From: JBEATZ01 sp041178545
GTDB taxonomy: Bacteria; Planctomycetota; UBA1135; UBA2386
Assembly (NCBI GenBank): GCA_041178545.1
Contig: JBEGVB010000012.1
Location: 1-59,015 of the forward strand
Direction of reading: 5' to 3'
DNA length: 59,015 nucleotides
In this document: piece after piece, positions 34,890 through 42,939 of the stretch
How positions within the stretch are numbered: the first letter of the stretch is position 1
Layout of the letters: each line of letters starts with the position of its first letter
Position numbers and translations under genes: made by a program
Notes under the pieces: generated by a model
What the model saw: only the letters and a program-made list of their open reading frames with translations
The model's database searches: none
What the model was told of the DNA's origin: nothing

Positions 34890-35825
34890 TCAACTCACAA
34901 CTCCCGACAGTGCACCATGCAGGTCCGCAGCCGTTGCTGTCGGCGGCAGCCAGCGCACCTCGCGCAGGCGGCGCAGACACGTGAGCTGCCTGCGGATCAA
35001 CTTGTGGGTGTTGCGGCGGATGATGTTGCGCAGCTCGACCTCGTCCTTGTAGCGCCCGCGGAGCCAGTCGACGCACTCTGCGTAGCCGATGGCCGCACCC
35101 GCCGTGCGGGAGAACCCACCCGACTGCAGGATCATGCGCACCTCCTCCACGAGGCCCGCTGCCAGCATCTGCTGGGTGCGTGCCTTCACCCGTTCGTGCA
35201 GGTCCTCGCGCGAGCGGTTGAGGGCCACGATGCGGCAGGGGCGCAGCCACTGCGGGCTCTCGAAGTGGTCCTGTTGCTCGCTGATCCGCTTGCCGGTGAC
35301 CGCGATCACCTCGAGGGCGCGGACGAGCCTGCGTTCGTCGCGACGGTGGATGCGGGCTGCCGCGACCGGGTCCTTGCCCGACAACTCCTCGTGCAGGCAG
35401 CCTGGCTGCTCGCGCTCGCGGCGCGCGAGCTCGTCGCGCAGTGCCGCGTCTGCAGGCGGCGTGTCCATGAGGCCCTTGAAGAAGGCCATCAGGTAGAGCG
35501 GGGTGCCGCCGACGAAGAGCGGCTTGCGACCACGCGCCCGGACTGCCTCGACGGCCTGGGCAGCGGCCTGGCACCAGCGCGCCGTGTCGAACTCCTCGCT
35601 CGGCTCCACCAGGTCGACGAGGTGGTGGGGCACACGCTGGCGCTCCGCCGCCGAGGGTTTGGCGGTGCCGATGTCCATGCGGCGGTACAGGGCCATGGAG
35701 TCCATGGAGAGGATCTCCATCCCGTGGCGCTCGGCGAGTTCGAGGGCCAGTGCCGACTTGCCCGAAGCGGTCGGTCCGCTCACGAGCCAGATCGGTTCCG
35801 CGGGGTCGGTCGACGGTCCGGACAT
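34890..35825 (-). CDS. miaA: tRNA dimethylallyltransferase
   Basis: 311 residues, the normal length. P-loop GPTASGKSALALEL; SMDSMALYRRMDIGTAKP, the conserved DSxQ/MxYRxxDIGTAKP region; VPHHLVDLVEP; FVGGTPLYLMAFFKGL; RRLVRALEVIAVTGK; and GAAIGYAECVDWLRG. MiaA adds dimethylallyl to A37 of UNN-decoding tRNAs, the first step of ms2i6A synthesis. The start has TATCTT 9 bases upstream and no Shine-Dalgarno. It is divergent from the metallophosphatase gene. Confidence 0.96.
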   Translation of the reverse strand: MSGPSTDPAEPIWLVSGPTASGKSALALELAERHGMEILSMDSMALYRRMDIGTAKPSAAERQRVPHHLVDLVEPSEEFDTARWCQAAAQAVEAVRARGRKPLFVGGTPLYLMAFFKGLMDTPPADAALRDELARREREQPGCLHEELSGKDPVAAARIHRRDERRLVRALEVIAVTGKRISEQQDHFESPQWLRPCRIVALNRSREDLHERVKARTQQMLAAGLVEEVRMILQSGGFSRTAGAAIGYAECVDWLRGRYKDEVELRNIIRRNTHKLIRRQLTCLRRLREVRWLPPTATAADLHGALSGVVS

Positions 35826-35834
35826 GGGGGGAGC

Positions 35835-35840
35835 AAGATA
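35835..35840 (-). promoter_or_regulatory. -10 hexamer TATCTT, 9 bases from miaA start
   Basis: Minus-strand TATCTT upstream of miaA; near-leaderless geometry. Confidence 0.45.
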
Positions 35841-35875
35841 CGGGAAAGCGCCTTTTCCCGCCCGGGATCGCTCAC

Positions 35876-35881
35876 TACCCT
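35876..35881 (+). promoter_or_regulatory. -10 hexamer TACCCT for metallophosphatase gene
   Basis: TACCCT, 15 bases before the ATG at 35897; implies a leader of about 8 bases without Shine-Dalgarno. Confidence 0.4.
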
Positions 35882-35896
35882 TTCTCCCCCGAATCC

Positions 35897-36652
35897 ATGA
35901 TCGCGTTCCTCTCCGACATCCACAGCAACACCGAGGCGCTGGGCGCCTGTCTGCAGGAGTCGGACCGTTTGGGCGTCACCCGCGTCCTCTGCCTCGGCGA
36001 CATCATCGGGTACGGTCCCGAGCCCCGGGAGACGTTGCTGCAGGTCATGGGACGCGCCGAGTTCTCCCTCCTCGGGAACCACGAGCACGGGGCGATGTTC
36101 TACGCCTCCGACTTCAACCCGCGCGCCCGTGCCGCCATCGACTGGACGCGCGACCAGCTCAACCGCAAGGACCGTCCGCGCGAGGAGAACATGCGCATGT
36201 GGACCTACCTCGACGCGATGAAGAAGGAGCACCGCGAGGGTGAACTGCTGCTGGTGCACGGTTCGCCGCGCGACCCGGTGCGCGAGTACCTCGTGCCGCG
36301 CGATGCCGAGGACAAGGCCAAGATGGCAGGCTGCTTCGACCTGTTCGACAAGGCCCGCCTTTGCTTCGTGGGCCACAGCCACGTTCCCGGCGTCTACCCC
36401 GAGTCCGGCGGCTTCCTGTCGCCCAAGGACATCGGCAGCGAGTACCGGCCCGGAACGGGCCGGGCGATCGTCAACATCGGTTCGGTGGGGCAGCCGCGCG
36501 ACGGCGACCCGCGCGCGAGTTTCTGTACGTGGGACGGCACGACGGTGCGGTTCCACCGCGTCGCGTACGACGTCCAGGCCACCATGGCCAAGATCCGCGC
36601 GATCCCCGAGCTGCCCGACTACCTTGCGGACCGACTCGCCGAAGGGCGTTGA
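35897..36652 (+). CDS. Calcineurin-type metallophosphatase (YfcE/DUF2437-like)
   Basis: 251 residues. Metallophosphoesterase motifs in order: SDIHSN (D-x-H), LCLGDIIGYGP (GDxxGYGP), LLGNHEHG (GNHE), LLVHGSP and VGHSHVPGVY (GHxH). The GYGP form and overall length match the YfcE-like family with ApaH-type fold, many of which are phosphodiesterases or diadenosine-polyphosphate hydrolases; the substrate is unknown. Cytoplasmic. The yidC gene follows 24 bases downstream on the same strand and is probably co-transcribed. Confidence 0.9.
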   Translation: MIAFLSDIHSNTEALGACLQESDRLGVTRVLCLGDIIGYGPEPRETLLQVMGRAEFSLLGNHEHGAMFYASDFNPRARAAIDWTRDQLNRKDRPREENMRMWTYLDAMKKEHREGELLLVHGSPRDPVREYLVPRDAEDKAKMAGCFDLFDKARLCFVGHSHVPGVYPESGGFLSPKDIGSEYRPGTGRAIVNIGSVGQPRDGDPRASFCTWDGTTVRFHRVAYDVQATMAKIRAIPELPDYLADRLAEGR

Positions 36653-36676
36653 GTCCTCCGCCTCCGGATCCCCACC

Positions 36677-38401
36677 ATGTTGCACTCGCTCCTGTTCGGC
36701 CTGCTGTCCGCTGCACTCGCACCCCAGGGCGCGGGCGAGGCCCCGGCCACCGCCCCTGTTGCTGCAGCCGCCGAGGACCCGGTCGTCGTGCGCGACTTCG
36801 GTGCCCCGGGTGCGGTTGGCTCGTTCCGCGTGAAGTTCGACCGTCGCGGTGCCGGCATCTTCAGCCTGCAGCTGCTCGACCACTACGTGTCGCTGGACGC
36901 CGCCCGGCGCGAGCAGCACGAGCCCGGGGACTACCAGTTGCTGGTCTTCGGCGGCACCAACCACTCGCTGCGCCTCCAGCTGGACTCCCGCAGTGCATCG
37001 CTGTTCGGCGTCCCCCTCGGTTCGGCACCCTGGAACGTCGAGCAACTTCCCGACGCGGTCCGGTTCACCATCGAGGGCAAGGAAGGGCTGCAGCTGGCAA
37101 AGACCTTCCGCCACCGGCCGAGCCACCGCGAACTGGCGCTGGAGATCGAGCTGCGCCTGCCCGAGGGCAGCAAGCCGCTGCCCGATGCCGTCGCCTTCCT
37201 CGACCTGCTCGGCCCCGTGCTCATCAACCCGGTCGAGGCCTCGATGTTTGGCAACCCTGCCGTCGCCATCGGCACGACGGCGGATGCAACGCAGTCGGTG
37301 GTGAAGCCGCACCAGGGGCCCAGCCAGGTCTTGTTCGAAATCGACGGCCGCGAGCTCGGCTTCGCCGGCGCCACCAACCGTTTCTTCGCGGCCTTCCTGC
37401 ACCCGCTCGACGAGGCCAGCAGCCGCGTGGTGCACAAGGTCGAGGTGGACTCGGTCCCGTCCCGAAAGGACAACTTCACCGACACCGAAGCATTCAGCGT
37501 CGCGCAGCCGGTCTACGGCTTCCGCATGAACGTGCCGCAGCCTGGCGCCGCAAGCGTCGTGCGCTTCGGGATCTACCTCGGCCCCAAGTCCTACACCGTG
37601 TTCTCGGAGCAGCCGGAGCATGCCCGCTTCGAGCCGGTCATGGACGTGGACCTCGAGCCGCCGTGCTGCATCGTGGTCCCCGGCGGCCGCCTCATGGCGT
37701 CGATGCTGCTCAAGCTGCTCGGCTTCTTCCACGGGCTCGTGGGCAACTGGGGCGTCGCCATCATGATGCTCACCATCCTGGTGCGCGCGGCACTGGCACC
37801 CGTCAACTTCCGCATGCAGAAGTCGATGCGCGCCTACGCCTCGCGGATGGCGGTGCTCAAGCCCAAGCTCGACAAGATCAAGGCCGACTTCGAGGGCGAC
37901 GCGAAGGGCTACCAGCAGGCGATGGTCGCGTTCCAGCGCGAGAACAAGATGATGCCGCCGATCGGCGGCTGCCTGCCGATCTTCGCCACCATGCCCATCT
38001 ACCTCGGGCTCTTCAGCGCGCTGCGCACGGCCTACGACCTGCGCCAGGCGCCGCTGTTCCCGTTCTGGATCGAGGACCTCAGCCAGCCAGACCAGCTGTT
38101 CCACACCGGCCTCAGCTGGTTCCCGCACTTCAACCTGCTGCCGCTGCTCTGGATCGGCATGTTCTTGGTCATGCAGCTCAAGATGCCGCTGCCCACCGAC
38201 CCGCAGCAGCGCCAGGTGCAGCAGATCATGCGCTTCATGCCCGTGCTCTTCGGCGTGATGCTCTACAACTACGCCTCGGGACTCATGGTCTACATGGTGA
38301 CCTCGATGGTGTGGTCGATGGTGGAGTCGTCCATCACCAAGAAGATCCTCGGCCCGATGGACCCCAACGTGCAGTCGATGGCGCCGACGCCGATGATGTG
38401 A
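36677..38401 (+). CDS. yidC: Membrane protein insertase YidC
   Basis: 574 residues, the Gram-negative long form. An N-terminal hydrophobic segment (MLHSLLFGLLSAALA) is followed by a periplasmic beta-supersandwich domain (about 35-340), then the conserved 60KD_IMP core (about 355-560): GNWGVAIMMLTILVRAALAPVNFRMQKSMRAYASRM with the hydrophilic-groove Arg, the KPKLDKIKADFEGDAKGYQQAMVAF loop, NKMMPPIGGCLPIFATMPIYLGLFSALRTAY and the last two helices. It inserts Sec-dependent and Sec-independent inner-membrane proteins. It lies away from the usual rnpA-rpmH cluster. Confidence 0.96.
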   Translation: MLHSLLFGLLSAALAPQGAGEAPATAPVAAAAEDPVVVRDFGAPGAVGSFRVKFDRRGAGIFSLQLLDHYVSLDAARREQHEPGDYQLLVFGGTNHSLRLQLDSRSASLFGVPLGSAPWNVEQLPDAVRFTIEGKEGLQLAKTFRHRPSHRELALEIELRLPEGSKPLPDAVAFLDLLGPVLINPVEASMFGNPAVAIGTTADATQSVVKPHQGPSQVLFEIDGRELGFAGATNRFFAAFLHPLDEASSRVVHKVEVDSVPSRKDNFTDTEAFSVAQPVYGFRMNVPQPGAASVVRFGIYLGPKSYTVFSEQPEHARFEPVMDVDLEPPCCIVVPGGRLMASMLLKLLGFFHGLVGNWGVAIMMLTILVRAALAPVNFRMQKSMRAYASRMAVLKPKLDKIKADFEGDAKGYQQAMVAFQRENKMMPPIGGCLPIFATMPIYLGLFSALRTAYDLRQAPLFPFWIEDLSQPDQLFHTGLSWFPHFNLLPLLWIGMFLVMQLKMPLPTDPQQRQVQQIMRFMPVLFGVMLYNYASGLMVYMVTSMVWSMVESSITKKILGPMDPNVQSMAPTPMM

Positions 38402-38423
38402 GGTTCCGGCGCGGCCGGAACCT
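38401..38423 (+). terminator. Terminator of yidC
   Basis: AGGTTCCGGC (38401-38410) and GCCGGAACCT (38414-38423), a 10-bp perfect stem with a 3-base loop, starting at the last base of the yidC stop codon. Confidence 0.7.
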
Positions 38424-38446
38424 CGCTGCCACGGACGGTTGCCCGG

Positions 38447-39448
38447 ATGGGCGACTCGGCGTGTACGCTCCCTTTGCCCGTGGCCGATAATGGGTTCGTG
38501 CCCATCCCAGGACCCATCGACCTGAGCCAGGTCACGCCGCGCAAGACCATCCGGCTCGTCGGGGTCCCCATGGACCTCGGTGCCGGTCGGCGCGGCGTGG
38601 ACATGGGGCCGTCGGCCATCCGCATCGCAGGCGTCACGCCGGGCCTCCAGCACCTGGGGCACGTGGTCAACGACGACGGCGACGTGGGCGTGCCTGCTCC
38701 CGAGTCCCGCGGCCACGGTTCCGAAACGCTGCGCTACCTCGATGCCGTCTACCACGTGTGCAACCGGTTGCGCCTGCGGGTGCGTCGGGCAATGGAGGCA
38801 GGCGAGGTGCCCCTCGTGCTCGGCGGCGACCACAGCATTGCGATCGGCACGGTCAGCGGGATCGCCGAGTACCACCGCAACCGCGGCGAGCGCATCGGTC
38901 TGGTCTGGGTCGATGCCCACGCGGACATGAACACGGCCGAGACCACGCCCTCGGGCAACATCCACGGCATGCCGCTGGCAGCGCTGCTCGGCATGGGTGA
39001 CCCGCTGCTGGTGGACATGGGCGGCTTCCGGCCCAAGGTCGACCCTGCCAACGTCTGCCTCATCGGCATCCGCGAGGTGGACGAGCGCGAGCGGGACAAC
39101 CTGCGCCGCAGCGGCATCCACGTCTGGACCATGCGCGACGTGGACGAGAAGGGCATGCGCAACGTGATCGAGGACGCGGTTGCACTCGCCTCCGCCGGGA
39201 CCGTGGGCTTCCACGTCTCGTTCGACCTCGACGCCATGGACCCGCGCGACGTCCCGGGCACCGGCACCCCGGTGAAGGGCGGCATCAGCTGGCGCGAGGC
39301 CAGCTTGCTCATGGAGCACGTGGCCGACTCGCAGCGCATGACCAGCCTCGAGATCACCGAGCTCAACCCGGTGCTGGACGTGCGCAACGAGAGCGGCATC
39401 GTCGCCACCGAGTTGGTGCTCTCCGCCTTCGGCAAGCGGATCCTCTGA
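38447..39448 (+). CDS. Arginase/ureohydrolase family protein
   Basis: Up to 333 residues; the start is uncertain (ATG 38447, GTG 38480 or GTG 38498). Conserved ureohydrolase segments are intact: VGVPMDLGAGRRGVDMGPSAIR, VLGGDHSIAIGT, WVDAHADMNTAETTPSGNIHGMPLAALLG (DxHxD manganese ligands and the arginase-type NIHG) and SFDLDAMDPRDVPGTGTPVKGGIS (second DxD pair). The GRRGVDMGPSAIR and SGNIHGMP forms favour arginase (arginine to ornithine plus urea) over agmatinase. No ornithine-using gene is nearby. It sits alone between yidC and a convergent HEAT-repeat gene. Confidence 0.9.
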   Translation: MGDSACTLPLPVADNGFVPIPGPIDLSQVTPRKTIRLVGVPMDLGAGRRGVDMGPSAIRIAGVTPGLQHLGHVVNDDGDVGVPAPESRGHGSETLRYLDAVYHVCNRLRLRVRRAMEAGEVPLVLGGDHSIAIGTVSGIAEYHRNRGERIGLVWVDAHADMNTAETTPSGNIHGMPLAALLGMGDPLLVDMGGFRPKVDPANVCLIGIREVDERERDNLRRSGIHVWTMRDVDEKGMRNVIEDAVALASAGTVGFHVSFDLDAMDPRDVPGTGTPVKGGISWREASLLMEHVADSQRMTSLEITELNPVLDVRNESGIVATELVLSAFGKRIL

Positions 39449-39454
39449 AGCTCC

Positions 39455-40924
39455 TCAGCGCGCGAGCGCAGCGCGGAGCGGTTCGGGCCCCTGTGGCGCC
39501 TGCAGCCACGGCACGAGTGCCGCGCGGACCCCGGTGAGCACGGCGGCCCGGAGGGCGGGGCCGGCCTGCGGGTCCTCCAGCAGCCGGACCGCGTGCTGCG
39601 CGGCCTGCACGTGGCCGGCGCGCAACAAGGACCCAAGCACCCGGCCGGTGCGCTCTGCGTGCATCGCGTCGGCCGGCGCCAGTTCCTCCACAGGGCGCCC
39701 GTCGGTGCGCAGCCGCAGGGCCCGCGCTGCCGCGTCCCGCACCTCGGGCTCGTCACAGTCCACGAGTCCATCGGTGAGCGCCGGCAGCAGTTCGGTGCCG
39801 ACGACGTCCAAGGCGGCCAGCGCACATGCCGCCCGCAGTCCCACCGGCTGGCGTCCGTCCAGTGCCGTGGCGCGGCACCAACTCGCCATGTCCTGTGAGG
39901 GTGCACCACGCCATGCGAGCAGCATTGCCGTCGTGCGCGCAGGGGTGCCGGCATCCAGCACCGTCGACTCTGCGAGGGCGCGCATGCTGCCGCCCCCGAG
40001 TGCCAGCAGCGTGCGCACTGCCTGCGCGCACTCCTCCTGGGCCGCCGAACGGAGGGCAGCGCGCGCGGTCTCCAGGGCGCGCGGGTGGCGGGTTGCCGTC
40101 AGGTGGGCAAGGGCGAGTGCGCGCACCTGCGCGTCCGGGTCGCGCGCGGCGAGCCGTGCGGTCAGTTCCCACCATGCGGTGCCGCCCTGGCGCTGCAACA
40201 GCACGCGCAGCGCGGCCGTGCGCTCGGCGGTCTCGGGGCTCGCCAGTCCTGTGCGCAGGTCGGCGTCCGCTGGCATCCCCTCGATGCGCGCCAGCGAGGC
40301 CAGCAACAGGCTGCGCACGATCGGGTCCTTGAGCGACTCGTCGTGCAGCATCTGCTCGAGCGCCCCCGCGTGCATGGTGCCGGTGCGCAGGCTCGTGCCC
40401 AAGGTGACTGCGTGCAGCAGCGGCTGCTGCCTGCGGAAGCTGCCCTGGCGCGTGCGCACCAGCACCCGCGCGATCTCCGCACTCCCGTCGTCATCCGGCA
40501 GCAGGGCCAGTGCGAAGGCGGCCACCACGGCCCGGTCGTCCACCCGTTCGCCCGGCTGCGGCAACAAGGTGACGAGCGCAGGGCTCGTGCTTGGGACTGC
40601 CAGCAGGCCGAGGGCAACCAGGCCGCGGTGGGAGGCGGCCGGGTCGGTCTCACCGGCCACGCGGCGGACGGCCTCGAGGTCGGCCGGGTGGCGAGCTGTC
40701 GCGACCACCAAGGCTGCCTCGCCGCGCACCCGTGGCGAGGGGTCCGCGAGGAGTTTGCGCGCCGCCCCGGCAAACGCGTCGGGCGCGATCCCCTGGGCCG
40801 GTGCGAGTACGGCGAGGAGCCCGGCGCAGAGGAGCCACCGTGCGGCACCGCACGGCCGCGGACCCCATCCGCTCGCGCGGTGGCGCTGCAGGCGGCTCGC
40901 GGACGGGCTCTGGCGTGGCGGCAT
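39455..40924 (-). CDS. Exported HEAT-repeat protein
   Basis: 489 residues from the ATG at 40924; an in-frame ATG at 41023 would overlap the divergent larC start and its extra 33 residues look non-coding. The N-terminus has a basic region and hydrophobic segment (WLLCAGLLAVLAPAQG), a signal peptide or anchor. The rest is made of repeated paired helices rich in A, L and R (VRGEAALVVATARHPADLEAVR; VRALALAHLTATRHPRALETA), i.e. HEAT/PBS-lyase-type repeats that serve as protein-binding scaffolds. Function unknown. TACGCT lies 12 bases upstream and overlaps larC's TATGCT on the other strand. Confidence 0.8.
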   Translation of the reverse strand: MPPRQSPSASRLQRHRASGWGPRPCGAARWLLCAGLLAVLAPAQGIAPDAFAGAARKLLADPSPRVRGEAALVVATARHPADLEAVRRVAGETDPAASHRGLVALGLLAVPSTSPALVTLLPQPGERVDDRAVVAAFALALLPDDDGSAEIARVLVRTRQGSFRRQQPLLHAVTLGTSLRTGTMHAGALEQMLHDESLKDPIVRSLLLASLARIEGMPADADLRTGLASPETAERTAALRVLLQRQGGTAWWELTARLAARDPDAQVRALALAHLTATRHPRALETARAALRSAAQEECAQAVRTLLALGGGSMRALAESTVLDAGTPARTTAMLLAWRGAPSQDMASWCRATALDGRQPVGLRAACALAALDVVGTELLPALTDGLVDCDEPEVRDAAARALRLRTDGRPVEELAPADAMHAERTGRVLGSLLRAGHVQAAQHAVRLLEDPQAGPALRAAVLTGVRAALVPWLQAPQGPEPLRAALAR

Positions 40925-40936
40925 CGGCAGGGCGTG

Positions 40937-40946
40937 AGCGTATGCT
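40937..40946. promoter_or_regulatory. Overlapping divergent -10 elements
   Basis: Minus-strand TACGCT (40942-40937) points to the HEAT-repeat gene and plus-strand TATGCT (40941-40946) to larC; they share two bases, so the two promoters would be mutually exclusive. Confidence 0.45.
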
Positions 40947-41008
40947 GGCAGGGCACCGGGTTGGACCACCTGCCGCCCTGCACCGAGCAAACCGCGTTCC
41001 ACAGCACC

Positions 41009-42214
41009 ATGCGCATCGGCCACCTAGACTGCTTCTCCGGCGTCTCCGGCGACATGTGGGTTGGGGCCCTGCTGGACCTTGGCCTGCCGCTCGCGCCGCT
41101 GCAGGAGGCCATAGCCTCGATGGAACTGGGCCCGGTCGAACTCCGTGCGGAACAGGTCCTCCGCGCCGGCATCGCGGCGACCCACTTCACCGTGCTCGAC
41201 GGCGGCCAGCCCGCGGACCGCGGCGGCCTGGGCCGGCCCCAGTTCTTCCCCGTCGGGGGGCACTCCCACCGCGGGCTCGCCGAGATCGAACGGCTGCTGG
41301 ACCGCGCCGCACTGCCTGCCGATGCCCGCGAGGACGCACGCAAGGTGTTCCGCGCCATCGCCGAGTCCGAGGCGCGCCAGCACGCCATGCCCGTCGAGCA
41401 GGTCCACTTCCACGAGGTGGGTGCCGTCGACACCCTCGTCGACATCGTGTGTGCCTGCCTGGGCACGCGGCTGCTCGGCATCGAGCGCCTCACCAGCTCT
41501 GCCGTGGTCACCGGCAGCGGCACGGTGAAGTGCGACCACGGCGTGTTGCCGGTGCCTGCCCCGGGCACCCTCGACCTCTTGCGCGGCATCCCCGTGCGGC
41601 AGGGCACGCTGCCCGGCGAGCGCACCACGCCCACTGGCGCCGCACTCGTACGCGTGCTGGTGCAGGAGTTCGAGCCCGTGTTCACGTGGGTGCCGCGCGA
41701 CCGCGGCCACGGCGCGGGCACCAAGGACGACAAGGGTCATCCCAACGTGCTGCGGCTCACCGTGGGGGACGTGCGCGAGGCGACGTCGCCGCTCGACCTG
41801 GTGGAGATGCACTGCACGCTCGACACCGCCACCGGCGAGACGGTGGGCTGGTTGCTGGACGAACTGCTGCGGCAGGGGGCCGTCGACGCGTTTGCCGCTC
41901 CCGTGCACATGAAGAAGGGCCGCCCTGGCCTGCAGGTCACGGTGCTCGCCACGGATGCGCACGTGGCCGACCTCACGCGCCTGCTGCTGGAAGAGTCGAC
42001 CTCGCTCGGCGTGCGCACCCACCGCGTGCGGCGCACGGTGCTGGAACGCTGGGTCGAGACCCGCGAGACACCGCTCGGCCCGGTGCGCTGCAAGGTGGCG
42101 CGGCTGCCCTCGGGCGCATTGGTCGTGCGCGCCGAGGACGACGAGGTGCGCAGGCTGTGCGCCGAGCGCTCGCTGTCGCGGCGCGAGGTGCTGGCGCGGC
42201 TCGCGCTCGGCTGA
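41009..42214 (+). CDS. larC: LarC: nickel-pincer cofactor nickel chelatase
   Basis: 401 residues in one uninterrupted frame (in some bacteria LarC needs a ribosomal frameshift; not here). Start ATG at 41009 (MRIGHLDCFSGVSGDMWVGALLDLG), the conserved FSGxSGDM motif. A His-rich segment (FPVGGHSHRGLAEIERLL), VHFHEVGAVDTLVDIVCA, VPAPGTLDLLRGIPVR and GERTTPTGAAL are all LarC marks. The C-terminal half includes PVHMKKGRPGLQVTVLA. LarC inserts nickel into the pyridinium-bisthiocarboxylate cofactor of lactate racemase-like enzymes, using CTP. Its usual partners LarB, LarE and LarA are not in this window. Confidence 0.94.
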   Translation: MRIGHLDCFSGVSGDMWVGALLDLGLPLAPLQEAIASMELGPVELRAEQVLRAGIAATHFTVLDGGQPADRGGLGRPQFFPVGGHSHRGLAEIERLLDRAALPADAREDARKVFRAIAESEARQHAMPVEQVHFHEVGAVDTLVDIVCACLGTRLLGIERLTSSAVVTGSGTVKCDHGVLPVPAPGTLDLLRGIPVRQGTLPGERTTPTGAALVRVLVQEFEPVFTWVPRDRGHGAGTKDDKGHPNVLRLTVGDVREATSPLDLVEMHCTLDTATGETVGWLLDELLRQGAVDAFAAPVHMKKGRPGLQVTVLATDAHVADLTRLLLEESTSLGVRTHRVRRTVLERWVETRETPLGPVRCKVARLPSGALVVRAEDDEVRRLCAERSLSRREVLARLALG

Positions 42215-42254
42215 CCGCGAGGGTGCCGTGCGCGGGCCTGCTCCGAGCGAGTCA

Positions 42255-42267
42255 GCGCCTCAGGCGC
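42255..42267 (-). terminator. Small hairpin around the efp stop codon
   Basis: GCGCC/GGCGC with the efp stop codon in the loop, between converging larC and efp. Weak; may contribute to 3'-end formation. Confidence 0.25.
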
Positions 42268-42820
42268 GGCCCTGGAACTCGCCGGTCTCGGTGTTGATGC
42301 GGATCTTCTCGCCCGTCTTGATGTGGGCCGGCACCTTCACCTCGAGGCCGGTCTCCAGCTTGGCGGACTTCTGCACCGAGCTCACGGTGTCGCCGCGCGC
42401 GGCCTCCTCGGCCTCCACCACGGTCAGCGTGACCGACGGCGGCAACTGCACCGTGAGGGCCTCGCCGTCGCAGAACACCACCGTCGCGTTGCCGTTGGCC
42501 ACGATGTAGGGCATCGCCTCGGCCACCACCTCGGGCTGCAGCGTGAACTGGTCGAAGGTCTCGTTGTCCATGAACACGTAGCCCATGGCGTCCTTGTAGA
42601 GGTACTGGCTCTCGCGCGAGTCGAGGTAGACCAGCTCCAGCTGGTCGCTCGTCTTCATGCGCACCTCCTTCTGCCGCCCGTTCTTCAGGTTCTTGAGGTT
42701 GAGGTGGTGGATCGCCCTCAGGTTGCCCGGGGTGAGGTGGTCGTAGCGGGTGATCTGGTACAGGTCGCCCTCGTAGCGGACGACCATGCCCTTCTTGGCT
42801 TCGGTGACGCGGATCGCCAT
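42260..42820 (-). CDS. efp: Elongation factor P
   Basis: 186 residues, all three EF-P domains. The KOW-like N-terminal domain reads VTEAKKGMVVRYEGDLYQITRYDHLTPGNLRAIHHLNLKNLKNG. The OB domains include YKDAMGYVFMDNETFDQFTL and, last, TGLEVKVPAHIKTGEKIRINTETGEFQGRA, the EF-P C-terminal signature. It relieves ribosome stalling on polyproline. The loop-tip position that is Lys34 in E. coli is Asn33 here (TPGN), so neither beta-lysylation nor Arg-rhamnosylation is expected. A TATCCT -10 candidate is about 57 bases upstream. It follows rpoN on the same strand (119 bases). Confidence 0.96.
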   Translation of the reverse strand: MAIRVTEAKKGMVVRYEGDLYQITRYDHLTPGNLRAIHHLNLKNLKNGRQKEVRMKTSDQLELVYLDSRESQYLYKDAMGYVFMDNETFDQFTLQPEVVAEAMPYIVANGNATVVFCDGEALTVQLPPSVTLTVVEAEEAARGDTVSSVQKSAKLETGLEVKVPAHIKTGEKIRINTETGEFQGRA

Positions 42821-42939
42821 GAGTTGTCTGGGTTGGGTTGTGCGCCGGGTCGCATGGCCCGGCTGGTAGGGGCAAGAAGGATACCCAGCAGCACCCCGAG
42901 GGTCGATGGCGGCACCGGGACCAGCGTGGTCCGCGCAGG

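Noticed and set aside
35780..39319. 1179-codon minus-strand frame opposite the metallophosphatase, yidC and arginase genes
   Set aside because: It spans three well-recognised genes on the other strand and has antisense-type composition (H, D, V, E, R); no domain.
39455..41023. Longer start (41023) for the HEAT-repeat protein
   Set aside because: It would overlap the larC coding start, and the added residues look like antisense sequence; the ATG at 40924 begins the basic region and signal peptide.
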